Part shown: piece after piece, positions 1-6,743 of the stretch | Layout: each line of letters opens with the position of its first letter | Numbering within the stretch: position 1 is the stretch's first letter | NCBI GenBank assembly: GCA_003448835.1 | Contig: DLXM01000236.1 | Coordinates: forward strand, 1-13,023 | DNA: 13,023 nucleotides | Direction of reading: 5' to 3' | DNA from: Bacteroidota bacterium | GTDB taxonomy: Bacteria > Bacteroidota > Rhodothermia > Balneolales > HLUCCA01 | Notes under the pieces: generated by a model | Database searches by the model: none | What the model was told of the DNA's origin: nothing | What the model saw: the letters and a program-made list of their open reading frames with translations, nothing else | Position numbers and translations under genes: made by a program

Positions 1-207
1 ATACTAACAATCCGTGAAGGGGGACTTAAAAATCACCTTGGAATCATGAATTATGGACTTTTAATTATCACAATGTTAGTCATTTCACGATTTTTTGATG
101 CTGATATCAATTTCGTGATTCGCGGAATTCTATTTATTCTTGTTGGAATCGGCTTTTTTGTTGCCAACTATTGGATGGTAAAGCAACGAAAATCAAAACA
201 GTCCTAA
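1..207 (+). CDS. DUF2157-like membrane protein, 3' end only
   Basis: The frame is open from the first base of the window to a TAA at 205-207, giving the last 68 residues of a protein that begins outside. Two hydrophobic spans are visible, about residues 19-29 and 40-60, separated by a short polar stretch containing RFFD (30-33) and RG (41-42). An Asn (56) lies in the last span and the tail is basic. The arrangement N-x-G, hydrophobic span, R-F-F-D, then R-G with a Gly-rich span is what I recall of the C-terminus of DUF2157/DUF4401 predicted membrane proteins, whose function is not established. The family call is from memory of this pattern and only the tail is visible. The copper ATPase starts 92 bp downstream and is probably a separate unit. 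Confidence 0.6.
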   Translation: MLTIREGGLKNHLGIMNYGLLIITMLVISRFFDADINFVIRGILFILVGIGFFVANYWMVKQRKSKQS

Positions 208-256
208 ACATAATCTCATACATTTTACACAAAATGGTATAACGCTTTAGCACGAG

Positions 257-301
257 ATAGTTTGCACCTTTAGATCATAACATTAATAAGGTTCAAACTA
301 T
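257..301 (+). promoter_or_regulatory. Imperfect dyad ending in the copA start codon
   Basis: Arms ATAGTTTGCACCTT (257-270) and AAGGTTCAAACTAT (288-301) are inverted copies matching at 13 of 14 positions, with a 17-nt A/T-rich spacer (271-287). The right arm contains AAGG (288-291), the only Shine-Dalgarno-like run near the start, and the first two bases of the ATG at 300. As RNA it would be a 14-bp stem with one 1x1 mismatch, hiding the ribosome site and start codon. As DNA it could be an operator. A loose promoter reading is TTGCAC (262-267) with TAATAA (284-289). The symmetry is seen; the function is inference. The spacing does not fit a classic CueR operator, ACCTTCC-N7-GGAAGGT. Confidence 0.5.
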
Positions 302-2717
302 GACAACACATAAAAATAATACGATTTATATTCCGCTCGAAGGAGTCGAAAGTGAGCATTGTGCCCTCATCGTAGATAAAGGCCTCAGTAAAGTAACCGG
401 CATTGATTCACACAAAGTCGAGTTAAATAATCGCAGAGCCGTAATCGAATCGGATGATGCGAATAAAACACTCCCTCAAGCAATTCAAGCAATCCGTGAT
501 CTTGGTTATGGAGTAACTACTGTAAAACAGTCTTTCCCGGTATTAGAAATGACTTGCGCATCGTGTGCAGTGAGCGTTGAAAGTATGATAAAATCGCTGG
601 ATGGCGTTGTTTCTGCCTCTGTAAACTATGCCTCCGAAAGCGTATCGGTTGAGTATCTCCCAAATGTGGTACAACCCGTGGATATGCAAAAAGCAGTTCA
701 GGGAGTGGGATATGATATTCTCATCGAAACGGACTCTGACGAAGCAACAACACTGGACGAAATCCATGAGGATAAATTTAACCGCCTGAAATGGCGCACC
801 ATCTGGGCGAGTATCCTGTCTTTGCCAGTTGTCATTATTGGGATGTTCTTTATGGATATCCCCTATGCCAACGAAATTATGTGGGCGTTGTCTACCCCCG
901 TGATTTTATGGTTCGGGAAGGAATTCTACATCAACGCCTGGAAACAAGCACGACATGGATCAGCCAACATGGATACTCTGGTTGCCCTAAGTACCGGTGT
1001 AGCCTACATATTTAGTGTTTTCAACACGCTATTTCCTGAATTTTGGCACGATCGCGGACTCCATGCGCACGTCTATTTTGAAGCAGCAGCAGTTATCGTT
1101 GCATTTATTTTGCTTGGTAAATTACTTGAAGAAAAAGCCAAAGGTAACACATCTACGGCCATCAAAAAGCTTATGGGACTCCAGCCGAAATCCGTGACCA
1201 TTGTTGATCAAGATGGCAATCATAAACAGATTCCTATCGAAGAAGTCTCAAAAGGAGACATAATCCACGTTAAACCGGGTGAAAAAATTGCGGTGGATGG
1301 AATCGTTGTAAGTGGCTCATCATATGTGGATGAAAGCATGCTGAGCGGTGAACCCGTACCTGTACTTAAAGAAAAATCCATGGATGTGTTTTCCGGAACC
1401 ATCAATCAAAAGGGAAGTTTTCAGTTTAAAGCCGAAAAAGTCGGTTCAGAAACCATGCTGGCTCAGATTATCCGGATGGTGCAGGACGCACAAGGTAGTA
1501 AGGCTCCGGTGCAAAAACTGGTGGATAAAATCGCTGGAATTTTTGTCCCTGTTGTGATAGTGATTGCGATTGTATCCATGATCACATGGATAATATTAGG
1601 TGGTGAAAATGGATTCACTCAGGGACTTCTGGCATTGGTGACCGTTCTGGTAATTGCCTGTCCGTGTGCACTTGGACTTGCAACTCCGACTGCAATTATG
1701 GTCGGCGTGGGTAAAGGTGCGGATCAGGGGATTCTGATCAAGGATGCTGAGAGTCTGGAACTGGCTAAAAAAGTTACCGCTATAGTATTGGATAAAACCG
1801 GTACAATCACTGAAGGACGACCTGCTGTAACCGGATCACTATGGCTAAACAACGATGATTCGTCTAAAAACATACTTTTGGGTATTGAAAAACAGTCCGA
1901 ACATCCACTTGCAGAGGCTGTAATCCAACATTATGAGGGTGTTGACGCCAAAAGTGTCGATAACTTTGATAGTATAACCGGAAAAGGTGCTAAAGCTGAT
2001 GTTAATGGCAAATCCTGGTATGTAGGTAACAAAAAACTCCTCTCTGAAAACAAAATTTCGATAGATGCTGATCTTCAGAAACAAGCTGATCTTTGGAGTA
2101 AGGATGCCATGACCGTAATCTGGTTCGCTGATGATTCTACCGCTCACGGTGTAATCGCAATCGCGGATAAAATTAAATCTACTTCACAGTCTGCGGTTTC
2201 TCAACTCCAGAGTATGGGCATCGAAGTCTATATGTTGACGGGAGATAATGAAGCGACTGCTAAATCAATTTCCGACAAAATTGGTATCCAACATTTTAAA
2301 GCCGAGGTCTTACCGGAGCAAAAATCTGATTTTGTCAAGGAATTACAGAGTCAGGGTAAGGTTGTGGCGATGGTCGGGGATGGAATAAATGACAGCACGG
2401 CATTAGCGCAAGCGGATGTGAGCATTGCGATGGGTAAAGGGAGTGATATTGCGATGGATGTGGCCAAAATGACCATAATTTCATCGGATTTGAATAAAAT
2501 TCCAATGGCCATAAATCTATCAAAACAAACCGTCGCGACCATTAAACAAAACCTATTCTGGGCCTTTATATACAACATAATCGGGATTCCGATTGCTGCC
2601 GGAGTTTTATATCCGATTACCGGATTTCTTTTGAATCCGATGATCGCCGGTGCAGCTATGGCCTTGAGTAGCGTCAGCGTTGTGACAAACAGTTTAAGAC
2701 TAAAATGGAAAAAATAA
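300..2717 (+). CDS. copA: Copper-exporting P1B-type ATPase CopA
   Basis: An inner-membrane pump that uses ATP to move Cu(I) out of the cytoplasm. In order it has a degenerate HMA-like domain (about 8-73, with only Cys21 where CxxC is expected) and a canonical HMA domain with MTCASC (84-89). A transmembrane block (about 166-274) and an actuator domain follow, the latter with SGEP (349-352) in place of the usual TGE. Next come the CPC metal site (454-456), the phosphorylation motif DKTGT (498-502), SEHP (533-536), TGDN (647-650) and GDGIND (693-698). The last helices hold YN (758-759) and MxxSS (787-791), both typical of the Cu(I) subgroup. At 805 residues it is a normal length. It leads a cassette with an HMA chaperone and a GDCCVxC protein. 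The ATG at 300 is chosen because the protein begins at the first HMA-like strand. Silver is a possible second substrate. Confidence 0.96.
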   Translation: MTTHKNNTIYIPLEGVESEHCALIVDKGLSKVTGIDSHKVELNNRRAVIESDDANKTLPQAIQAIRDLGYGVTTVKQSFPVLEMTCASCAVSVESMIKSLDGVVSASVNYASESVSVEYLPNVVQPVDMQKAVQGVGYDILIETDSDEATTLDEIHEDKFNRLKWRTIWASILSLPVVIIGMFFMDIPYANEIMWALSTPVILWFGKEFYINAWKQARHGSANMDTLVALSTGVAYIFSVFNTLFPEFWHDRGLHAHVYFEAAAVIVAFILLGKLLEEKAKGNTSTAIKKLMGLQPKSVTIVDQDGNHKQIPIEEVSKGDIIHVKPGEKIAVDGIVVSGSSYVDESMLSGEPVPVLKEKSMDVFSGTINQKGSFQFKAEKVGSETMLAQIIRMVQDAQGSKAPVQKLVDKIAGIFVPVVIVIAIVSMITWIILGGENGFTQGLLALVTVLVIACPCALGLATPTAIMVGVGKGADQGILIKDAESLELAKKVTAIVLDKTGTITEGRPAVTGSLWLNNDDSSKNILLGIEKQSEHPLAEAVIQHYEGVDAKSVDNFDSITGKGAKADVNGKSWYVGNKKLLSENKISIDADLQKQADLWSKDAMTVIWFADDSTAHGVIAIADKIKSTSQSAVSQLQSMGIEVYMLTGDNEATAKSISDKIGIQHFKAEVLPEQKSDFVKELQSQGKVVAMVGDGINDSTALAQADVSIAMGKGSDIAMDVAKMTIISSDLNKIPMAINLSKQTVATIKQNLFWAFIYNIIGIPIAAGVLYPITGFLLNPMIAGAAMALSSVSVVTNSLRLKWKK

Positions 2718-2742
2718 CAACCAGTAGGCTACAAACCTAAAA

Positions 2743-2768
2743 AGTGCGTAGTCTTATGTATGCGCACT
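2743..2768 (+). promoter_or_regulatory. Hairpin between copA and the HMA chaperone
   Basis: AGTGCGTA (2743-2750) pairs with TGCGCACT (2761-2768) to give an 8-bp stem, counting one T-G wobble, with a 10-nt loop. A short T-containing stretch follows but no uninterrupted U tract, so it is a weak candidate for an intrinsic terminator. It could instead be an attenuator or RNA-stability element letting copA and the chaperone be expressed at different levels. It sits in the 102-bp gap between the two genes, which otherwise is A/T-rich with no ORF. Confidence 0.35.
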
Positions 2769-2819
2769 CTTTAGATTTTCGAAAATCAAAATCAATAAAA
2801 AATACTCTTTTAAAACTCT

Positions 2820-3032
2820 ATGAAAACTTTAAAATTCAAAACAAACATTAAATGTAGTGGATGTATTGCTACAGTAACTCCTCACTTAAATGCGCTGGAT
2901 GGCGTTGAAAATTGGAAAGTTGATCTGGAGAATCCGGAAAAAATTCTATCTGTTGAATCAACCGGAGCTACAGAATCTCAAATTATTGATTCAGTGATTA
3001 CCGCTGGATATAAGATTGAAAAAATGAGTTAA
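2820..3032 (+). CDS. Small HMA-domain copper chaperone (CopZ-like)
   Basis: A 70-residue single-domain protein that should carry Cu(I) in the cytoplasm and pass it to the N-terminal metal site of CopA. The sequence shows a ferredoxin-like HMA fold: strand KFKTNI, metal loop KCSGC with Cys12 and Cys15, and a helix leading to LDGVENWKVD. An ENPEKILSVE strand and a C-terminal AGYKI strand complete it. The loop lacks the usual Met before the first Cys (Ile-Lys-Cys instead of Met-x-Cys), a variation I recall from Bacteroidota homologues. It is on the same strand as copA and one base before the next gene, so it is surely co-transcribed with that gene and probably with copA. The ATG at 2820 is at the start of the first strand. 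No Shine-Dalgarno is evident. Confidence 0.88.
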   Translation: MKTLKFKTNIKCSGCIATVTPHLNALDGVENWKVDLENPEKILSVESTGATESQIIDSVITAGYKIEKMS

Positions 3033-3033
3033 C

Positions 3034-3234
3034 ATGAACCTATTCTCCACCATTTCATGTCCAACATGTTCACATCAGAAAAAGGAGATTATGCCAATCA
3101 ATGCCTGCCAGTACTTCTATGAATGTGAAAAATGTCACACCGTATTAAAACCACTACCTGGAGACTGCTGTGTTTTTTGTAGCTACGGTTCTGTTAGATG
3201 TCCACCAGTACAAGAAGGTAAAAACTGCTGTTGA
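3034..3234 (+). CDS. GDCCVxC-domain cysteine-rich protein
   Basis: A 66-residue protein with nine or more cysteines. It has an N-terminal CPTC pair (Cys9, Cys12), a CEKC pair in the middle (ECEKCHT), then the signature GDCCVFCSYG followed by CPP and a terminal CC. This matches the family named in databases as GDCCVxC domain-containing (seleno)protein, whose members sometimes carry selenocysteine in the signature. Here every position is Cys and no in-frame TGA is used. The function is not known. Its recurrence near heavy-metal genes, as I recall it, and its position one base after the copper chaperone suggest a role in thiol-based metal binding or redox. The CxxC pairs resemble a zinc ribbon. 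The start is fixed by the 1-nt gap after the chaperone stop. Confidence 0.82.
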   Translation: MNLFSTISCPTCSHQKKEIMPINACQYFYECEKCHTVLKPLPGDCCVFCSYGSVRCPPVQEGKNCC

Positions 3235-3268
3235 ATTTTTATCATCTACTTGGTAAAAATAAATCAAT

Positions 3269-3376
3269 ATGCAGTTTATGGATGAATTTTCGACTTGGAT
3301 TGAGTACTTTCATCATAGCTTTTTAGAACGTGATTCTCGAACACGTTTCCCCTGGAATGAATCTACAATCTCTTAA
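3269..3376 (+). CDS. Possible 35-codon ORF or gene remnant
   Basis: Between the copper cassette and the acylase there is an open frame starting ATG at 3269 (second ATG at 3278) and ending TAA at 3374-3376. The encoded peptide is rich in aromatic and charged residues (WIEYFHHSF, then RTRFPWNES) and does not look like random A/T-rich translation. It reminds me of the beginning of longer helical proteins that go on past an R-x-x-PW segment, which would make this a decayed 5' piece. No continuation was found in other frames before the acylase start. It is only 12 bp from that gene, so it could also be a leader ORF or chance. The family resemblance is weak and from memory. Confidence 0.25.
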   Translation: MQFMDEFSTWIEYFHHSFLERDSRTRFPWNESTIS

Positions 3377-3388
3377 TCGTCGATCTAC

Positions 3389-5578
3389 ATGAAATTCAAG
3401 AATCTGATATACCTACTTTTCGTTTTTTTTATTGCTTGTCAACCACAAAAAACGGAGGAAGTCCGCCGTTGGGAAGCGCAAGCTGAACAAATTACAATCA
3501 TTCGCGACGACTTCGGAATTCCCCATATTTATGGAAAAACTGACGCTGATGCGGTTTTCGGGTTGTTGTTTGCGCAGGCAGAGGATGATTTCCGCCGTAT
3601 TGAGCGCAACTATGTGTGGGCAACAGGACGACTTGCAGAGCTCGAAGGTGAAGACGCGATTTACAGCGATCTCCGTGCAAATATGTACATGACCGAAGCC
3701 GAAGCCAAAGAAGCGTACGATAGTGCTCCTGATTGGCTCAAAGCATTGAGTCAGGCATTTGCCGACGGACTAAATTATTACCTGTATACTCATCCCGAAG
3801 TGACACCGAATATCATAACCCGATATGAGCCATGGATGCCAATGTTTTTCAGTGAGGGATCAATCGGTGGAGATATCGAACGGATTTCAACCCAACGTAT
3901 CAAAGCGTTTTATGAAGAGGATAAATCAATGGGTCTGAGTGAATTCAATGACGGACTACATCATCCGGATCCCTATACTGAGCCAAAAGGTTCGAATGGA
4001 TTTGCTATTTCTCCCGAATTATCGGCAACCGGAAATGCGCTGTTACTTATCAACCCACATACCTCGTTTTATTTCAGACCTGAAGTCCACGTGGTAAGTG
4101 ATGAAGGTCTGAACGCATATGGTGCAGTAACGTGGGGACAATTTTTCGTCTATCAGGGATTCAACGAAAAAACCGGATGGATGCATACATCAACATATGT
4201 GGATTTCATTGATGAATTTGTCGAGGATATTGTAAAAACAGATAGTACGTTACAGTATAGATATGGTGATGAATTGCGGGATGTTGAAGTTCATACCGTT
4301 ACTTTGAAATACAAGGATGGGGATGCCATCGGTGAACGGGAATTTGAGTTTTACCGAACCCATCATGGTCCAATTACGCATAAACTGGATGACAAATGGG
4401 TTGCCACAAAAATCAATTGGGATCCGGTGAATGCCCTTACCCAGAGTTTTACACGCACAAAATTAAATAACTACGATGAGTTCCGTGAGATGATGAGTAT
4501 TCGGACCAACTCTTCAAATAACACAGTTTTTGCGGATGCAGAGGGGAATATCGCGTATTTTCACGGTAATTTTATTCCGAAAAGAAATCCGGGGGTGGAT
4601 CCGTCGCAACCTTTGGATGGAAGTGATCCTGAAACTGATTGGATTGGAATGCACACGGTTGATGAGAGTATCGTGGTAGCAAATCCGGGCACAGGGTGGA
4701 TTCAAAACACGAATTCATCACCATTCTCTGCAGCAGCTGAGTTTAGTCCGAAACAAGATGATTATCCGCGCTATATGGCTCCAGATCGCGAGAACTATCG
4801 TGCTTTGCATGCGTTACGGGTGTTAAAAGATGCCAAAGATGTAACTTTGGATGGGCTCATTGAGCTGGCTTATGATCCGTATCTACCGGCGTTTGAGACA
4901 TTGGTGCCGATGTTGACTACGGCGTTTGAGCGTGCCGGTGGGAATAAACCGGATTTAAAGGAAGCGGTAGATACGCTTCGGAACTGGGATTATCGTACTT
5001 CGAAAGAGTCGGTGGCTATGTCGCTAGCACATTATTTTGGATCAGAGTATGCCCGGGATTATGGGAGTCCGGATTTATTGATTCCGTTTAATCAGAATAA
5101 TTTGGGTGTTAAAGTGATGCGCCCGGGGAATGCGGAATTACTTGAGACTTTTGCGAGAGCGATGACCAAGTTGAATGAAGATTTTGGTAGCTGGGAGACT
5201 CCGTGGGGTGAGATTAATCGTTTTCAGCGTCTGAGTGGGGATATTGATTTGGAGTTTGATGATTCGAAGGAAAGTTTGCCCATTGGGATGGCATCGGGTC
5301 GTTGGGGTGCGTTGGCATCATTTGGCGCAACAGCCAGACCGAATACAAAACGAATTTATGGTTCCTCGGGCAATAGCTTTGTAGCTGTAGTTGAGTTTGG
5401 TGAGCGAGTCCGTGCGAAGAGTATCTTAGCGGGTGGACAAAATTCGGATCCATCGTCACCGCATTTTTATGATCAGGCTCAGCGATATGCAGATGCAGAC
5501 TTCAAAGATGTAGCGTATTATCGCGAAGATGTTGAGGCACGGGCGAAAGAAACGTATTCACCGGGTAAGCGAAAATGA
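3389..5578 (+). CDS. Penicillin acylase family Ntn hydrolase, lipoprotein
   Basis: A 729-residue predicted amidase of the penicillin/acyl-homoserine-lactone acylase family, made as a precursor that cuts itself into two chains. The N-terminus has a hydrophobic signal (4-16) ending in a lipobox-like FIAC with Cys17, so it is probably lipid-anchored outside the inner membrane. DDFGIPHIYG (40-49) opens the alpha chain. KGSNGF (200-205) places the self-cleavage before Ser202, the catalytic beta-chain N-terminus. Supporting motifs are NPH (222-224), RTHHGPI (323-329), NNTVFADAEGN (377-387) and a C-terminal SSPHFYDQ. The length is normal. The substrate cannot be told: beta-lactams, AHLs or other amides are all possible. 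The signal peptide contains a run of eight T (3423-3430). A separate creatininase-family gene follows after 131 bp. Confidence 0.88.
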   Translation: MKFKNLIYLLFVFFIACQPQKTEEVRRWEAQAEQITIIRDDFGIPHIYGKTDADAVFGLLFAQAEDDFRRIERNYVWATGRLAELEGEDAIYSDLRANMYMTEAEAKEAYDSAPDWLKALSQAFADGLNYYLYTHPEVTPNIITRYEPWMPMFFSEGSIGGDIERISTQRIKAFYEEDKSMGLSEFNDGLHHPDPYTEPKGSNGFAISPELSATGNALLLINPHTSFYFRPEVHVVSDEGLNAYGAVTWGQFFVYQGFNEKTGWMHTSTYVDFIDEFVEDIVKTDSTLQYRYGDELRDVEVHTVTLKYKDGDAIGEREFEFYRTHHGPITHKLDDKWVATKINWDPVNALTQSFTRTKLNNYDEFREMMSIRTNSSNNTVFADAEGNIAYFHGNFIPKRNPGVDPSQPLDGSDPETDWIGMHTVDESIVVANPGTGWIQNTNSSPFSAAAEFSPKQDDYPRYMAPDRENYRALHALRVLKDAKDVTLDGLIELAYDPYLPAFETLVPMLTTAFERAGGNKPDLKEAVDTLRNWDYRTSKESVAMSLAHYFGSEYARDYGSPDLLIPFNQNNLGVKVMRPGNAELLETFARAMTKLNEDFGSWETPWGEINRFQRLSGDIDLEFDDSKESLPIGMASGRWGALASFGATARPNTKRIYGSSGNSFVAVVEFGERVRAKSILAGGQNSDPSSPHFYDQAQRYADADFKDVAYYREDVEARAKETYSPGKRK

Positions 5579-5675
5579 AATACTCAAAGCAAGAGTTGAC
5601 CGTGCAGTACATAAATCAGGAAATTTAGTGAGAAACTGTTGTCTCAAATTTGACAGTTAACATTGCATTCAAACG

Positions 5676-5704
5676 TTGAACAAAAAGACATTAACCATTA
5701 ATAA
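5676..5704 (+). promoter_or_regulatory. Possible promoter of the creatininase-family gene
   Basis: TTGAAC (5676-5681) is separated by 17 bp from TAATAA (5699-5704), which would place the transcript start close to the ATG at 5710 and give a very short or leaderless mRNA. It lies in the 131-bp A/T-rich gap after the acylase. A similar TTGCAC/TAATAA pair with 16 bp spacing precedes copA. Such matches are common in A/T-rich DNA, so this is weak. Confidence 0.22.
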
Positions 5705-5709
5705 TTACA

Positions 5710-6480
5710 ATGCGTCCATATATACTGGCAGAAACTAACTGGAAATCGTTACAAACGTATCGATATGACATCGCCATCCTTCCTTGGGGAGCTACAGAGG
5801 CGCATAACTACCATTTGCCATACGGAACTGATGTCATTGAAGCGGATTTTATAGCTGCAGAATCTGCTCGAATTGCCTGGGAGTTGGGAGCTAAAGTAGT
5901 TGTATTGCCGACCATTCCATTTGGGGTCAATACCGGACAATCGGACATCTATCTGGACATGAATTTGAATCCGACAACACAGTTAGCCATCTTGCGGGAT
6001 GTCATTGACACACTAAGCCGTCATGAAATCCATAAACTGTATATTCTGAACAGTCATGGCGGGAATGATTTCAAATGGATGTTACGCGAACTGGGACTCC
6101 AATTCCCTGAAATGTTCCTATGTACAACTAATTGGTTTACATCAATGGACAAATCGAAGTATTTTGATGAGCCGGGTGATCATGCTGATGAAATGGAAAC
6201 CAGCTTGATACTCCACTTGAAGCCAGAATTAGTGCTACCACTCTCCGAATGTGGGGATGGAAAAGAGCAAAAAAGTAAAATTGCGGCCATGAAAGAAGGA
6301 TGGGTTTGGGCAGAACGCAAATGGTCTCAAATATCCAAAGACACAGGCGTTGGAGATCCGAGCAAAGGAACAGCTGAAAAAGGTGAGCGTTTTTTCAGGG
6401 ATGTAACTCAAAAAATCGGGCATTTCCTGGTTGACCTCAGCAAAACCGACACCACCAACCTCTACGAAGACCCCTCCTAA
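5710..6480 (+). CDS. Creatininase-family metal-dependent amidohydrolase
   Basis: A 256-residue cytoplasmic protein (no signal peptide) of the creatinine amidohydrolase family, which also includes FAPy deformylase and the peptidase MftE. The family uses two divalent metals to open amide or lactam bonds. The metal-site pattern is present: LPWGATEAH gives Glu30 and His32, then GTD gives Asp41 at the usual spacing of 11 from the Glu. NSHGGN (114-119) gives His116, and HADEMETS (158-165) gives the Glu pair. In the last motif Asp160 replaces the Gly I would expect. Family membership is secure, the substrate is not. Its neighbour upstream is another C-N bond hydrolase, but a common pathway is inference. 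It ends at the hairpin-repeat region, convergent with the acyl-CoA synthetase gene. Confidence 0.88.
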   Translation: MRPYILAETNWKSLQTYRYDIAILPWGATEAHNYHLPYGTDVIEADFIAAESARIAWELGAKVVVLPTIPFGVNTGQSDIYLDMNLNPTTQLAILRDVIDTLSRHEIHKLYILNSHGGNDFKWMLRELGLQFPEMFLCTTNWFTSMDKSKYFDEPGDHADEMETSLILHLKPELVLPLSECGDGKEQKSKIAAMKEGWVWAERKWSQISKDTGVGDPSKGTAEKGERFFRDVTQKIGHFLVDLSKTDTTNLYEDPS

Positions 6481-6493
6481 ACATCTTTCTTAA

Positions 6494-6521
6494 CCCCAGC
6501 GCGAGTAGTTTGTATTTTTCG
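6494..6521 (+). repeat. Element A, heavily truncated copy
   Basis: CCCCAGCGCGAG (6494-6505) matches the left edge of the full elements with one change (GCGC for GTGC), and TATTTTTCG follows directly. Most of the left arm and all of the right arm are missing. It begins 14 bp after the creatininase stop codon. Recognised only by comparison with B-D. Confidence 0.5.
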
Positions 6522-6550
6522 GGCCTTCTCGATCCTCTTCAACCCCTTCA

Positions 6551-6612
6551 CCCAAGTGCGAGGCTAATCAAATTCAAGACCTATATTTTCGCAGTGAAAC
6601 GCAGGAAAATCT
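6551..6612 (+). repeat. Element B, right arm missing
   Basis: GTGCGAGGCTAATCAAA (6556-6572) is identical to the start of element D, and the inner stem ATTTTC (6585-6590) / GAAAAT (6605-6610) is kept. The outer right arm that would pair with 6569-6580 is absent: after GGAAAATCT the sequence goes straight to the next TCCTCTTC spacer. The left-arm bases AATTCAAGAC differ from both C and D, consistent with drift once pairing was lost. Confidence 0.65.
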
Positions 6613-6623
6613 CATCCTCTTCT

Positions 6624-6715
6624 CCCCAGTGCGCAGTTTATCAAATTTAGCACCTATATTTTTCGAGCGAAGTGAAGAAAAATCTCAGTGCTAAATTTGA
6701 TAAACAAGCACCCCC
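6624..6715. repeat. Element C, complete nested hairpin
   Basis: GTTTATCAAATTTAGCAC (6636-6653) is perfectly inverted at 6688-6705, an 18-bp stem. Inside it, on the same axis, ATTTTTC (6658-6664) pairs with GAAAAAT (6677-6683), leaving a 4x4 internal loop and a 12-nt apical loop GAGCGAAGTGAA. Outside, GTGC (6629-6632) pairs with GCAC (6708-6711) across a small bulge. The total is 29 paired positions. Confidence 0.9.
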
Positions 6716-6743
6716 TATATTTTCCGAACCGTCTTCCTCTTCA

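Noticed and set aside
257..301. A classic CueR operator before copA
   Set aside because: ACCTT and AAGGT halves are present, but they are 17 bp apart rather than the 11 bp between the same pentamers in the CueR consensus, and the inner CC/GG bases are missing.
2743..2780. Intrinsic terminator after copA
   Set aside because: The stem is only 8 bp with a 10-nt loop and no continuous U tract follows; kept as a generic hairpin instead.
3034..3234. Selenocysteine in the GDCCVxC protein
   Set aside because: All signature positions are TGT or TGC codons and there is no in-frame TGA before the real stop at 3232-3234.
3423..3430. Run of eight T in the acylase signal peptide as a phase-variation switch
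   Set aside because: Eight T is short for slippage control and Phe-rich signal peptides give such runs by chance; one sequence cannot show length variation.
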